This document shows positions 46,141 to 55,446 of a DNA stretch of 64,000 nt, in pieces (within the stretch, counting starts at the first letter, position 1; each line of letters begins with the position of its first letter). Under the pieces are notes generated by a model that saw only the letters and a list, made by a program, of their open reading frames with translations, made no database searches and was not told the origin of the DNA. Made by a program: the position numbers and the translations under genes. Origin of the DNA: Gammaproteobacteria bacterium. Its GTDB lineage: Bacteria; Pseudomonadota; Gammaproteobacteria; Pseudomonadales; Pseudohongiellaceae. The stretch lies in NCBI GenBank assembly GCA_018661465.1, contig JABJIC010000028.1:62001-126000 (forward strand), written 5' to 3'.

Positions 46141-48015
46141 ATGTTAAATCGATATCCGCTTTGGAAAAACCTTCTGGTCCTACTCGTTGTGATTCTGGGA
46201 TTTCTATATTCCCTTCCGAATCTATATCCCGACGATCCGGCTCTACAAATTTCCCATGAATCCCTGGAGTTGACCGAAGGAGATACGCCGGTAATAACAA
46301 CCGCGCTCGAAGCAGCGCAGGTTGAATTTTTTGGTGAAGAAAACTCCGATGGATCTGTGCTTGTACGTCTTGGCAGTTTGGAAGATCAGCTTCGTGCAAA
46401 GACAGCGATAGAAAATGCTCTTACAGACGACTATATCGTTGCGCTTAATCTCGCAGCAACTACACCAAGCTGGATGCAGGCCATTGGTGCTGGCAAGATG
46501 AATCTTGGTCTTGATCTTCAGGGTGGAGTTCACTTTCTTATGGAAGTGGATATGGATGCGGCCATCGAGCGCCGCATGCAGGACAACCAAAGCAATGTAA
46601 GAACTATCCTTCGCGAGGAACGAATTCGCAGTCGCGGTTTGAATATAGTCGACAGCTCCCATCTGGAAGTGCGATTCGCCACAGAAGAGGCGAGAAGGCA
46701 AGGACGTTCCGCATTGATCGATAGTTTTCCTGAATTACAGTTCCAGAATCGCGATGCGGAAGGTGTTTTTATTCTCGATATGAGGATGTCAGCGGATGTA
46801 ATGTTGCAGATTCAAAGAGATACTTTGCAGGCTAATAGAACCACTCTCCTAAATAGAGTAGATGCCTTGGGAGTTTCTGAGCCGACTGTTCAGCAACAAG
46901 GTTCAGATAGAATTGTTGTTGAATTGCCAGGTGTTCAAGACCCTGCTCAGGCTATTCGAATTTTGCAGAGGATCGCTACGCTGGAATTTCATCTGGAAGC
47001 CGAGTTAGGTTCCCCAAGTCTTTCCTACGAGAATTATATTTATGACGGCATTTCAGTCAATGTTGATAACGATGTGATTTTGCAAGGTGACAGAGTAAGC
47101 AATGCTGTTTCGTCACTTGATCAGAATGGTTTGCCTCAGGTTATTTTGAACCTCGATGGTCAGGGTGGAAATCAGATTAATCGTATATCTCGCGACAATG
47201 TTGGCCGTCTCATGGATGTGCTTTTAATCGAGACCAAATCACGAACCATTGTCACTCTCGATGCCGAAGGCAATGAAGTAGAAGAAACCGAATTCTATGA
47301 AGATAAGCGCTTGATCATGCATGCGGTTATTCGCAGCGCGTTAGGTCGGCAATTCAGTATCACCGGTCTGGATCCTCGCGAAGCAAATGATTTGGCATTG
47401 CTTATCAGGTCTGGCTCTCTTGCGGCGCCGATGACGATTGTAGAGCAATCCGTAATTGGGCCCAGCATGGGTCGGGAAAACCTCGAACAGGGTATTCTTG
47501 GTGTACAGGTGGCAGCAACATTGGTCGTACTCTTCATGCTTGCCTATTACCGCGTATTTGGCTTAGCAGCTAATGCGGCGCTGATCATGAACATTCTACT
47601 AATTTTTGCAATTATGTCTTCCATTCTGCCAGCGACTCTGACGCTTCCGGGTATCGTAGGTATCGTATTAACAGTGGGCATGGCAGTGGATGCTAATGTG
47701 CTGATTTTTACTCGTATCAGGGAAGAACTTGCGCTCGGGGTGCCTCCACAACAGGCAATCGATGCTGGTTACAATAGAGCCTTCACCACAATTTTAGATG
47801 CAAACCTGACAACTTTTCTTGTGGCTGCCGTGCTGTACACCATCGGCACAGGGCCGGTTAAGGGCTTCGCCATAACATTGATGATAGGCATCATGACTTC
47901 TATGTTTACGGCAATCGTAGGTACCAGGGCGATAGTCAATCTAATATACGGTGGTCGCAATGTTGAGACCATATCCATCGGTGCCCAGAAAAGGATAAAA
48001 GAAGTCGAAGCCTGA
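46141..48015 (+). CDS. secD: Protein translocase subunit SecD
   Basis: A 624-residue RND-type subunit. An N-terminal helix (NLLVLLVVILGFLYSLPNL) is followed by the periplasmic P1 domain (GLDLQGGVHFLMEVD, about residues 121-135) and five C-terminal membrane spans with TLPGIVGIVLTVGMAVDANVL and FTRIREE. SecDF uses the proton gradient to pull secreted proteins from SecYEG. Its length matches E. coli SecD (615). secF follows after 25 bases. Confidence 0.97.
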   Translation: MLNRYPLWKNLLVLLVVILGFLYSLPNLYPDDPALQISHESLELTEGDTPVITTALEAAQVEFFGEENSDGSVLVRLGSLEDQLRAKTAIENALTDDYIVALNLAATTPSWMQAIGAGKMNLGLDLQGGVHFLMEVDMDAAIERRMQDNQSNVRTILREERIRSRGLNIVDSSHLEVRFATEEARRQGRSALIDSFPELQFQNRDAEGVFILDMRMSADVMLQIQRDTLQANRTTLLNRVDALGVSEPTVQQQGSDRIVVELPGVQDPAQAIRILQRIATLEFHLEAELGSPSLSYENYIYDGISVNVDNDVILQGDRVSNAVSSLDQNGLPQVILNLDGQGGNQINRISRDNVGRLMDVLLIETKSRTIVTLDAEGNEVEETEFYEDKRLIMHAVIRSALGRQFSITGLDPREANDLALLIRSGSLAAPMTIVEQSVIGPSMGRENLEQGILGVQVAATLVVLFMLAYYRVFGLAANAALIMNILLIFAIMSSILPATLTLPGIVGIVLTVGMAVDANVLIFTRIREELALGVPPQQAIDAGYNRAFTTILDANLTTFLVAAVLYTIGTGPVKGFAITLMIGIMTSMFTAIVGTRAIVNLIYGGRNVETISIGAQKRIKEVEA

Positions 48016-48040
48016 TTTATCGGGTAGTGATGAAAAGCTT

Positions 48041-48988
48041 ATGTTAAATAAAGAAATTGATTTTATGGGTATTCGCAAGCCGGCGGCAATTGTCTCCGCC
48101 ATATTAGTGCTTGTGTCGATTATTTCCCTGGCAACACTGTCGCTAGAACTAGGTCTAGATTTTACCAGTGGTACCTCTGTAAGGCTTACCTATTCTGAAT
48201 CGATAGATCTTGGTGAAGTTAACAGTGCACTAAGTGGTAATGGTTATGAAGATGCAGTTGTAGTTACTTTCGGTTCCGATCGTGAGATTCGCGTACTTCT
48301 GCCTGTAGATGAGACTGTTGCCATAGAGAATCAGGCTGCACAGGCGGCTGAAGTTGGAGAAACAATCGCGGCGATGCTTCGCGAAAATAGCAGCAGCGAG
48401 ATCACTCTCGAGGGCTCAGACTATGTGAGTGCCAAAGTAGGTGAAGAGCTTGCTGAGCAGGGCGGCTTGGGTATGCTGGTGGCCCTGGGAATCATCATGG
48501 TGTATATCGCCGTGCGCTTTCAATTCAAATTCTCAATGGGAGCCGTGGTAGCACTTGCTCATGACCTAATAATCACGCTGGGGATTTTCTCTATAACTGG
48601 GATGGAGTTTAATCTCAATACCCTGGCAGCACTGCTGGCTATCATCGGATACTCCTTAAACGATACCATCGTGGTGTCGGATCGCATCAGAGAAAATTTT
48701 CGGAGATTGCGTAAAGGTTCACCACTTGAGATGGTAAATATTTCCCTCAACCAGACCCTAAGCCGAACTTTGATCACTTCTTTAACTACCTTGTTGGTAT
48801 TGTTCTCCATCCTGTTTATTGGTGGAGAGTCTACTCAGGGATTTGCCATTGCCTTGATCATCGGCGTAGTGATTGGAACCTATTCATCTATCTATATTGC
48901 CTCTAATGTCATCCTCTATATGAATGTGACTCGCGAAGACCTTATGATCCCAGTCAAAGAAGGTACTGAGCTGGACGACACTCCCTAA
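48041..48988 (+). CDS. secF: Protein translocase subunit SecF
   Basis: A 315-residue partner of SecD with six membrane spans. Motifs: IDFMGIRKPA near the N-terminus, LGLDFTSGTSVRL, and LLAIIGYSLNDTIVVSDRIREN (about residues 197-218). It completes the yajC-secD-secF operon. A stem-loop at 48996-49015 follows the stop. Confidence 0.97.
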   Translation: MLNKEIDFMGIRKPAAIVSAILVLVSIISLATLSLELGLDFTSGTSVRLTYSESIDLGEVNSALSGNGYEDAVVVTFGSDREIRVLLPVDETVAIENQAAQAAEVGETIAAMLRENSSSEITLEGSDYVSAKVGEELAEQGGLGMLVALGIIMVYIAVRFQFKFSMGAVVALAHDLIITLGIFSITGMEFNLNTLAALLAIIGYSLNDTIVVSDRIRENFRRLRKGSPLEMVNISLNQTLSRTLITSLTTLLVLFSILFIGGESTQGFAIALIIGVVIGTYSSIYIASNVILYMNVTREDLMIPVKEGTELDDTP

Positions 48989-48995
48989 GATCCCC

Positions 48996-49015
48996 GCGCA
49001 TTACTCCGAATGCGC
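48996..49015 (+). terminator. Stem-loop after secF, possible weak terminator
   Basis: Perfect 7-base arms (48996-49002 and 49009-49015) flank a 6-base loop, 8 bases after the secF stop codon. No T-run follows directly, so efficiency is uncertain. Confidence 0.45.
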
Positions 49016-49141
49016 TACTGTTCTCGAAATCTTTTGATTTACCGTTGCTGAAGATTAATTAGCACTTGGCGATATAGCTCATTATTGCTATGTTCTAGCC
49101 CGTCTAAACCAATTTGTGCTCAGGAGCTAATCTTCGGATTT

Positions 49142-51430
49142 ATGCAAGGCTGTATGTTCAGAATACTGAAACCAGAAAGGCTCATATTCGGTTTGCTTCT
49201 TCTCTTGAGCGGATCGGCTCTTGCTCAGGATCCTGCGCTGTTTCCCCGACCTCCAGAATTGGAGCCTGCTATTGGCTTCTGGGTTAGGGTTTATACCGAA
49301 GTTGACACCCGAAGTGGCTTTCTCCACGACTCTCAACATCTCTCCGTTATCTATAAAGCCTTGCCGTTGAACCGTGGTGATATCGAATCTAATCGAACCC
49401 GCATCCAGCAAGAATTACAGGTACTGGCATCCGGAAAGCGGGATGATCTCACCCAATCTCAACAAGACGTGCTGGCCCTGTGGCCTGAAAATGTCAGCAA
49501 CCAAACTTTACGTACGGCGGCTTCCAATGTCCGCTGGCAACTAGGTCAGTCGGATCGTTTTCTTGGTGGCTTGCAACGTTCAGGAGCCTACCGCCAGCAT
49601 ATCAACCAGGTAGTTCGGGAGAAGGGCTTGCCAATAGAGCTCGGCGTATTACCTCATGTGGAATCTTCATTTAATCCAGGCGCATTCTCCAGTGCCTCGG
49701 CGGCGGGGATGTGGCAGTTCACAAGGGCGACAGGGCAGAGATTTATGCGCATCGATCATATTGTCGATGAGAGGATGGATCCCTATTTGGCCAGTAGTGC
49801 AGCAATGAGCCTGCTGGAATATAACCTAAGCGTTTTGGGTACATGGCCTTTGGCACTGACAGCATACAATCATGGGGCTGGTGGAATCGCCAGAGCTGTT
49901 CGCGATACCAAGACTACTGATATTGAAACCATCATTGCCACTTACAAGGGTAGGGCCTTCGGCTTTGCTTCTCGAAATTTTTACCCCCAGTTTCTTGCTG
50001 TGTTACAAGTGGAAAACAATGCTCGACAATATTTTGGCGATATTCGATTAAACCCTGCTCCGGACTTCAGGGAGGTCGAGACTGACTCCTATATCGATGC
50101 CGAAGTATTTGCCTCATCTGTCGGTATAAGCCTAGAGCAACTACGTGATGATAATCGAGCATTACGCCCCGTGGTCTGGGAAGGAAATAAACGAATTCCT
50201 AAAGGGTTTACCATGAAGGTGCGGCGAGAAGCTGTACCGGAGGGCAATTTGTTAGCCCTGATTTCCGATGATTTCAAATTTCCAATTCAAACACCCGATA
50301 TTGCTTATGTGGTTGAGCGTGGGGATAGTCTGTCGGTAATCGCTAGTCGCTTTAATACCTCTGTCGGGCAATTGGTATCTCTGAATCAGCTTGCCAGTCG
50401 CAATCGAATTGCGATCGGTCAAAGATTACTTCTTCCTCAGGACAATAGTTCTCCAGGGACTCCGGGCGGGTCTCCACAGTCAGCACCAAGTGATGGTATT
50501 TATTCAGTTCGTCGAGGTGATACGGTTTCATTGATTGCCGCGAGATACGGTGTTACCGAACAAGCCCTTTTAGGCGTGAATGGATTGCAGGACCCCCACC
50601 TCATTTACCCCGGCCAGCAATTAACTCTACCTGGGTTTGAAAGCAGTACTGTGCAACTGGCGGCCGCTGATATTAGTCAGCCACCTACTTCCGCTGAGCA
50701 GGAGCCTGCAGCGGCGCTTATTACAGAAACGCCTGCCGTAGCTCTTGCAGAGACTATTGAGGAAACTATTCTAGAAACGCCTCAAGCAGATACCGTCAGC
50801 AACGAGCCTGTACCTGCAGAGCCAATTGAAAGCTCAGTTGCACTTGCCTTGAACGAGCAGTCGCTGCCACCTGCAGCTGTCTTGCCTGATAATCAGGAAT
50901 TGGATTCGGACGTGACTGAAGAAGAGGGCGAGGCAGTCGCTCTTGATCCAGCGCTGGATGTTGCTCAAAGTAACGAACAATTAGCCGAAGCCCTGTCAGC
51001 AGATCCTTCCGACTACACAGTGGCCAGTAACAACTCAGTAGAAATTCAGGCGTCTGAAACCCTTGGTCACTATGCCGACTGGCTGGGAATTCGAGCCTGG
51101 GACGTCAGACGTTTAAACAGTATGCAATTCAGGGACCCGGTAATTATCGGTGATCGGTTAAAGCTCGATTTTTCCAAGGTTAATATTGCGGAATTTGAAT
51201 TGAAGCGAAGAGAATTTCATTCAGGATTGCAGACTGAATTTTTTGCGAACTATCGAATTCAAGATGTGCAAGAGTATACGGTGAGACGAAATGACAATAT
51301 CGGTACTATTGCCAGAAATCGATATTCCACTCCTATCTGGTTGTTACGACAATATAATCCAGTAATAGATTTCGGCCGCATTCAAATTGGCGAGAAAATA
51401 ATATTCCCCCTTTTAGAAGAAGTTAATTAG
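49142..51430 (+). CDS. mltD: Membrane-bound lytic murein transglycosylase D with LysM repeats
   Basis: A murein lytic transglycosylase of 762 residues with the start at 49142; a TTG at 49085 and an ATG at 49154 are alternatives. Signal peptide (RLIFGLLLLLSGSALAQ). The SLT domain has the catalytic Glu in GVLPHVESSFNPGAF and the motif AAGMWQF. LysM modules: AYVVERGDSLSVIASRF, YSVRRGDTVSLIAARYG, a divergent one near ETLGHYADWLG, and a last one EYTVRRNDNIGTIARNRY. A Pro/Glu-rich linker separates them. It cleaves glycan strands to 1,6-anhydro products. The 3' end is duplicated downstream (51431-51487). Confidence 0.92.
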   Translation: MQGCMFRILKPERLIFGLLLLLSGSALAQDPALFPRPPELEPAIGFWVRVYTEVDTRSGFLHDSQHLSVIYKALPLNRGDIESNRTRIQQELQVLASGKRDDLTQSQQDVLALWPENVSNQTLRTAASNVRWQLGQSDRFLGGLQRSGAYRQHINQVVREKGLPIELGVLPHVESSFNPGAFSSASAAGMWQFTRATGQRFMRIDHIVDERMDPYLASSAAMSLLEYNLSVLGTWPLALTAYNHGAGGIARAVRDTKTTDIETIIATYKGRAFGFASRNFYPQFLAVLQVENNARQYFGDIRLNPAPDFREVETDSYIDAEVFASSVGISLEQLRDDNRALRPVVWEGNKRIPKGFTMKVRREAVPEGNLLALISDDFKFPIQTPDIAYVVERGDSLSVIASRFNTSVGQLVSLNQLASRNRIAIGQRLLLPQDNSSPGTPGGSPQSAPSDGIYSVRRGDTVSLIAARYGVTEQALLGVNGLQDPHLIYPGQQLTLPGFESSTVQLAAADISQPPTSAEQEPAAALITETPAVALAETIEETILETPQADTVSNEPVPAEPIESSVALALNEQSLPPAAVLPDNQELDSDVTEEEGEAVALDPALDVAQSNEQLAEALSADPSDYTVASNNSVEIQASETLGHYADWLGIRAWDVRRLNSMQFRDPVIIGDRLKLDFSKVNIAEFELKRREFHSGLQTEFFANYRIQDVQEYTVRRNDNIGTIARNRYSTPIWLLRQYNPVIDFGRIQIGEKIIFPLLEEVN

Positions 51431-51487
51431 CCGCACCTTCAAATTGGTCAGAAAACAAATCCCTATCTGCTCGAAGAAGTTAATTAG
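51376..51487 (+). repeat. Imperfect tandem duplication of the mltD 3' end including its stop codon
   Basis: Copy 1 at 51376-51430 is the last codons of mltD with TAG; copy 2 at 51431-51487 follows directly and repeats the CCGCA...TTCAAATTGG...GAAGAAGTTAATTAG pattern with scattered changes and small indels. Confidence 0.8.
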
Positions 51488-51491
51488 CTAG

Positions 51492-51511
51492 TCTTTGTTT
51501 GCAAACAAAGA
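51492..51511. terminator. 20-base perfect palindrome between convergent genes
   Basis: TCTTTGTTTGCAAACAAAGA reads the same on both strands and lies in the short gap between mltD and the convergent mannosyltransferase gene. A hairpin terminator is possible, but no T-run follows; a protein-binding site is an alternative. Confidence 0.45.
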
Positions 51512-52693
51512 TTAAATCCCTGAGTTGCGATCATTAGCTGCAATCATGTTTTCAATTAGTGATTGATAGCGCTGACGAAGTGATTCCTGTTCGTAGTCCT
51601 CAAGCTCAGCCTTCGGCAATTTTCCATTAGAATTAATAATGTCCAGCCACAGCCTTAGTCGCTTTACTATCTCCAATGCCGAAGCCCTGTCATTGTCTCC
51701 GCGCTGATAGAGAAATTTTTCATCAAGATATTCCGGGTACACCAGATCGTTCGGCGTCAATGGGGTGCAGCCCATTGTGCAGGCCTCCTGAATAGCCAGG
51801 CCTTGAAAATCATGAAGTGCGGTGGAGAGCACTACATCACAGCTGCCTTGCAAAGTCTGATATTTCCCTACGTCGTCGACGAAACCGAATTCAGCGGCAC
51901 TCAGCCCAAGCTTTTGTTCATGCTGCCTGAGTAAAATACTTATCTCTGAAAATTCCACGGGTTGTTCGCGAAATCCTTCGCCAACTATATGAATTTTGAT
52001 CGGCAGAGACTGATCGGTAATCATTTTTATGACTTCTAATAGCAGGCCAGGGCCTTTGTCATATTCCCAACGGTGGTTCCAGAGTAATTCGAGTACTGGC
52101 TTGCCTGTTGCTGCGGGTTTTATTGCGTTTTCTTTTGTCAGACATTCTCTGGGGTTTGTCTCCAGGCTTAGAGGAACTCCAATCACCTTGCTTGATTCCA
52201 GTTTTTCGAGAATGGATTTAGGTAGCTTATCCGGCAATTTTTTTATGAGACTTCTGGCTCCTTCTAGAAAACTTTCCTGATTGAAGCGAGAATTAAAAAC
52301 AATTTCATCACAACACAGCGCAGAATAAAGCGGAACCAGTTGATGCTCGATGTTTTCCACTCGCTGCTGTGCCATGGGATAGAGAAACTGGTTTTCATGA
52401 AAGTAAACAATGCTTGGTATGTGTGCCAATTCAGGGAGGAAGCCTCTCAAGCTGCTGAGATCTACCATGGAAGTAGCGATTAACAGATCGTAATTCTGTT
52501 TTAAAGTTTCGGCTTCCTTGTGCGCCCAAATCAAACTGTTTCCACGAATTTTCCAATTGAAATTTCTCGGGGCCAAGACCAGTTGCGTCCACTGATATTC
52601 AGGAAGAAGTTTTTCCAGACGTGTGCGCCATGCTCTGTGGCTGGCAGCATCATAAGCTGAAAGCAGCAGTATTCTTTTCTTGTCTGTTCTCAT
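51512..52693 (-). CDS. Queuosine-tRNA mannosyltransferase homologue (GTDC1/QTMAN-like)
   Basis: A 393-residue glycosyltransferase resembling vertebrate GTDC1, the tRNA-queuosine alpha-mannosyltransferase. Shared elements: ILLLSAYDAASHRAWRTRL, VYFHENQFLYP, VFNSRFNQESFL, then the GT-B C-terminal half LLWNHRWEYDKGP and AIQEACTMGCTPL. The start at 52693 (ATG) is preferred over a TTG at 52711. With tgt in the same window it may modify queuosine, but the bacterial substrate is inferred from similarity only. It is divergent from the GST gene. Confidence 0.82.
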   Translation of the reverse strand: MRTDKKRILLLSAYDAASHRAWRTRLEKLLPEYQWTQLVLAPRNFNWKIRGNSLIWAHKEAETLKQNYDLLIATSMVDLSSLRGFLPELAHIPSIVYFHENQFLYPMAQQRVENIEHQLVPLYSALCCDEIVFNSRFNQESFLEGARSLIKKLPDKLPKSILEKLESSKVIGVPLSLETNPRECLTKENAIKPAATGKPVLELLWNHRWEYDKGPGLLLEVIKMITDQSLPIKIHIVGEGFREQPVEFSEISILLRQHEQKLGLSAAEFGFVDDVGKYQTLQGSCDVVLSTALHDFQGLAIQEACTMGCTPLTPNDLVYPEYLDEKFLYQRGDNDRASALEIVKRLRLWLDIINSNGKLPKAELEDYEQESLRQRYQSLIENMIAANDRNSGI

Positions 52694-52812
52694 TTCAACT
52701 CGCAACTGCAAGAGATTTCAACTTTTGCAAAACAACAATCAACAATGTAAGTTCAGGGCTCACTTCTGCCACCCAAACGTGGATTGGGAGCTCCAAACTC
52801 AAAAGGATAGAT

Positions 52813-53439
52813 ATGAGTATCAAATTGTACGGCATGACATACAGTAACTACTACAATATGGTGAAAGCAGCCATGATTGAGAAAGGCATAGAATATGAGG
52901 AAGTTCATGTCTTACCAAATCAGGAAGCGGACTTTCTAAGCCACAGTCCAATGGGGAAGGTGCCTTGTCTTGAAACCGATCAGGGCTTTTTAACAGAATC
53001 CGGTGTCATGCTTGACTACATTGAAGCCATTGGTACCGGTGCTTCGCTTTATCCGGCTGATGCCTGGCAAAAGGCAAAGGCGCAAGAATTGATTCGCTAT
53101 CTTGAACTGTATATAGAATTACCGGGTCGACGACTCTATGGTGATGTTTTCTTCGAGAAGCCCGCCCCTGACTCAGTGAAGGCTGATGTAAAAGCAGCGC
53201 TGGAGAAAGGTTTTACCGCTCTCGCAAAGATCGCTAAATATGACCCCTGGCTGGCAGGAAAAGATTTTGGATATGCTGATTTATATTTTCTCTATTCGGT
53301 AAGCGTGGTGGCCAGAGTTTGCAGGGCCACATGGGATTGGAATGTAATGGAACAGTATCCGGAAATGAAGGATTTGATAGCTCGGATCAAGGAAAGAGAT
53401 TCGGTGAAGAAAGTCACCGAGGATCAAGCTGCCGGTTAA
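52813..53439 (+). CDS. Glutathione S-transferase family protein
   Basis: A 208-residue GST. N-terminal thioredoxin fold MSIKLYGMTYSNYYNMVKAAM with the glutathione-binding Pro in GKVPCLETD and the acidic-Ser motif TESGVMLDYIEA (about residues 60-71). The all-alpha C-terminal domain follows (DPWLAGKDFGYADLYFLYS). The start at 52813 has AAGGA upstream; longer frames upstream overlap the divergent gene. Conjugation or reduction substrate unknown. Confidence 0.88.
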   Translation: MSIKLYGMTYSNYYNMVKAAMIEKGIEYEEVHVLPNQEADFLSHSPMGKVPCLETDQGFLTESGVMLDYIEAIGTGASLYPADAWQKAKAQELIRYLELYIELPGRRLYGDVFFEKPAPDSVKADVKAALEKGFTALAKIAKYDPWLAGKDFGYADLYFLYSVSVVARVCRATWDWNVMEQYPEMKDLIARIKERDSVKKVTEDQAAG

Positions 53440-53510
53440 ATTCAGCAAGCTTGACCCTGGGCTATCTATCTAACAGTTTATCTAATTAAACGTTCAATCC
53501 TAAATCAGGA

Positions 53511-54383
53511 CTAACGATGGGGGGTTCTTTCAAGAATCCCCGCATTTGAGCTCATGTCGAGGATGGTTTCGATATTTTCCTCTATGTCTTCGACACTGGC
53601 GCCCAGCCCAAGATCCACTCCCACATTTTCTCGCACGTCGGCAGAATAATAGCGTCCACCTGCGGCCTGAATGATGCGTCCATTAGGCGCCTTGTCTGAG
53701 CAAAGAAACACCACTGCAGGCGTTACCAGTTCCGGTGCAAGGCGTTCTGCGCTGTCTTCAAAGCCGGGCAATTCCACTGTCATTCTAGTGGCGGCTATAG
53801 GTGCAATGGAGTTGGTGAATACATTGTACTTCGCGCCTTCAAATCTAAGGGTGTTCATGAATCCCACCAGTCCCAGTTTTGCAGCACCGTAGTTAGCTTG
53901 ACCAAAATTACCAAAAAGCCCCGAGGTTGATGTGGTCATTACTATGCGACCGTATTGCTGCTCCACCATAATTGGCCAGATACATTTAGTGGTGTTGAGG
54001 CTTCCGGTTAGATGGACATCGATAACGGCATGCCAATTATCCAGCTCCAGTTTGGAGAAGGTCTTGTCTCGAAGAATTCCCGCATTGTTAACCAGAATAT
54101 CGATGCGGCCCCACTTGCTCATGACCTCATCCACCATAGACTGGACGGCTTCTAGATCAGTTACCGATGCGCCATTGGATATAGCTTCGCCACCTGCCGC
54201 GCGAATTTCTTCGGCCACCTGTTCTGCAGCACTGGTAGAGCCGCCGCTGCCATCCACTGAACCGCCTAGGTCATTTACAACTACTTTTGCTCCCCGTCGG
54301 CCGAGCTCCAGTGCATGTTGTCTGCCGAGTCCGCCACCGGCTCCAGTTACTATCGCTACTCTATCTTTGAAATCAATACTCAT
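53511..54383 (-). CDS. SDR-family 3-hydroxyacyl-CoA dehydrogenase-like protein
   Basis: A 290-residue short-chain dehydrogenase. Cofactor motif VTGAGGGLGRQHALELGRRG (residues about 13-32), catalytic Ser in TTSTSGLFG and the Tyr-x3-Lys pair in NYGAAKLG (Tyr and Lys around residues 164-168). The N-terminal VVVNDLGGSVDGSGGST insertion is typical of the SDR domain of multifunctional enzyme type 2 (17-beta-HSD4), which oxidises 3-hydroxyacyl-CoA. It fits the other acyl-CoA genes in this window. Substrate inferred from family. Confidence 0.88.
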   Translation of the reverse strand: MSIDFKDRVAIVTGAGGGLGRQHALELGRRGAKVVVNDLGGSVDGSGGSTSAAEQVAEEIRAAGGEAISNGASVTDLEAVQSMVDEVMSKWGRIDILVNNAGILRDKTFSKLELDNWHAVIDVHLTGSLNTTKCIWPIMVEQQYGRIVMTTSTSGLFGNFGQANYGAAKLGLVGFMNTLRFEGAKYNVFTNSIAPIAATRMTVELPGFEDSAERLAPELVTPAVVFLCSDKAPNGRIIQAAGGRYYSADVRENVGVDLGLGASVEDIEENIETILDMSSNAGILERTPHR

Positions 54384-54579
54384 TGCTTATCCTCTTGTAG
54401 TGTCTGGCTTTACTTCTGGTAAAAAACTGGCTGGATTCTATGTCGATGCTTGTCAGTCTGCAATGGATTCTCTTAAATCTGCAGTTTCTTTGTCCTCAAT
54501 TTAATTCAATCAAGGGGTTATTAGTGCCTCATTTAGTTATCATGGTGACTATCCGAGAATTTAGCAGAAATAGGTGCGT

Positions 54580-55161
54580 ATGAGTGAGATGGAGCCGGTA
54601 CCGGCAGCTACAGTAGTACTGATTCGAGAGACTCAATCTGAATTAGAGGTACTCCTGCTTCGCCGCAATTCGGCTTTGGTATTTCATGGTGGTCACTGGG
54701 TATTTCCTGGAGGCCGAATCGACCAGGGCGATTTTTCAGAAGATGAAGCGGGGCTGGAATATCCGGCGGCAGTGAGGGCTGCTGTTCGCGAAACCAAAGA
54801 GGAGGCAGGAATTGAGATTGATGCTGATCGCCTGATTCATACAGCACACTGGACTACTCCGCCCAAGCTCGCCAGACGGTTCAGCACCTGGTTCTTTATA
54901 TGCCCGATCACCGAGCCTGTTTCGGTGATGGTTGATAACGATGAAATTCTCGAACATCGCTGGATAAGCCCAAAAGATGCACTGGAAGAGGCGGCCCGGG
55001 AAGTCATTGTGCTGCCGAGACCTACGTCCGTTACCTTGAAGGATCTACAGCATCACTCCAGCCTGGATCAGTTACATGCTGAGCTGGCTAAGGGAAATAT
55101 CCATGTCTTCCCGGAAGACTCCTCATATTATCGTCCGGCGGAGATGGGTTGTCCGGACTAA
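54580..55161 (+). CDS. NUDIX hydrolase
   Basis: A 193-residue NUDIX protein with the long-loop (NUDT19-like) Nudix box: GGRIDQGDFS, then AAVRAAVRETKEEAGIEI (REx2EE core near residues 71-85 of the fold). The ATG at 54580 is chosen over a GTG at 54574. NUDIX enzymes hydrolyse nucleoside-diphosphate-linked compounds; the long-loop group often includes CoA diphosphatases, which is a family-level guess here. Confidence 0.85.
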   Translation: MSEMEPVPAATVVLIRETQSELEVLLLRRNSALVFHGGHWVFPGGRIDQGDFSEDEAGLEYPAAVRAAVRETKEEAGIEIDADRLIHTAHWTTPPKLARRFSTWFFICPITEPVSVMVDNDEILEHRWISPKDALEEAAREVIVLPRPTSVTLKDLQHHSSLDQLHAELAKGNIHVFPEDSSYYRPAEMGCPD

Positions 55162-55238
55162 AAAGAGGCTTTTTGGAGCTATTTTCATGGCGTGAACGGC
55201 CATTTTTCAGGCCATCTGATCTCAGAGCATGTTTGTCC

Positions 55239-55256
55239 GCTTTGCTGCCGCAAAGC
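55239..55256 (+). repeat. Perfect inverted repeat downstream of the NUDIX gene
   Basis: GCTTTGC and GCAAAGC flank TGCC. It may be an RNA hairpin ending the NUDIX transcript, but there is no T-run. Confidence 0.35.
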
Positions 55257-55346
55257 TCTTGCGTTACCGGCACACTTAATGGGATAGTTAAGCGTCTATG
55301 GCTGAAACAATCCGCCTTCGCGCAGGGTCATCTAAGTCAGGATTTA

Positions 55347-55365
55347 TCGAGGTCTGGGACCTCGA
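55347..55365 (+). repeat. Perfect inverted repeat upstream of the DUF4175 operon
   Basis: TCGAGGTC and GACCTCGA flank TGG, 82 bases before the DUF4175 start. Candidate operator or 5' leader hairpin. Confidence 0.4.
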
Positions 55366-55446
55366 ATTCAGAAAATCTGGACATTTAAAGCAGGGTATTT
55401 AGAAGCCTAAGCAAGTCATAATATTACATTAGCCAGAAGAGCCTCT

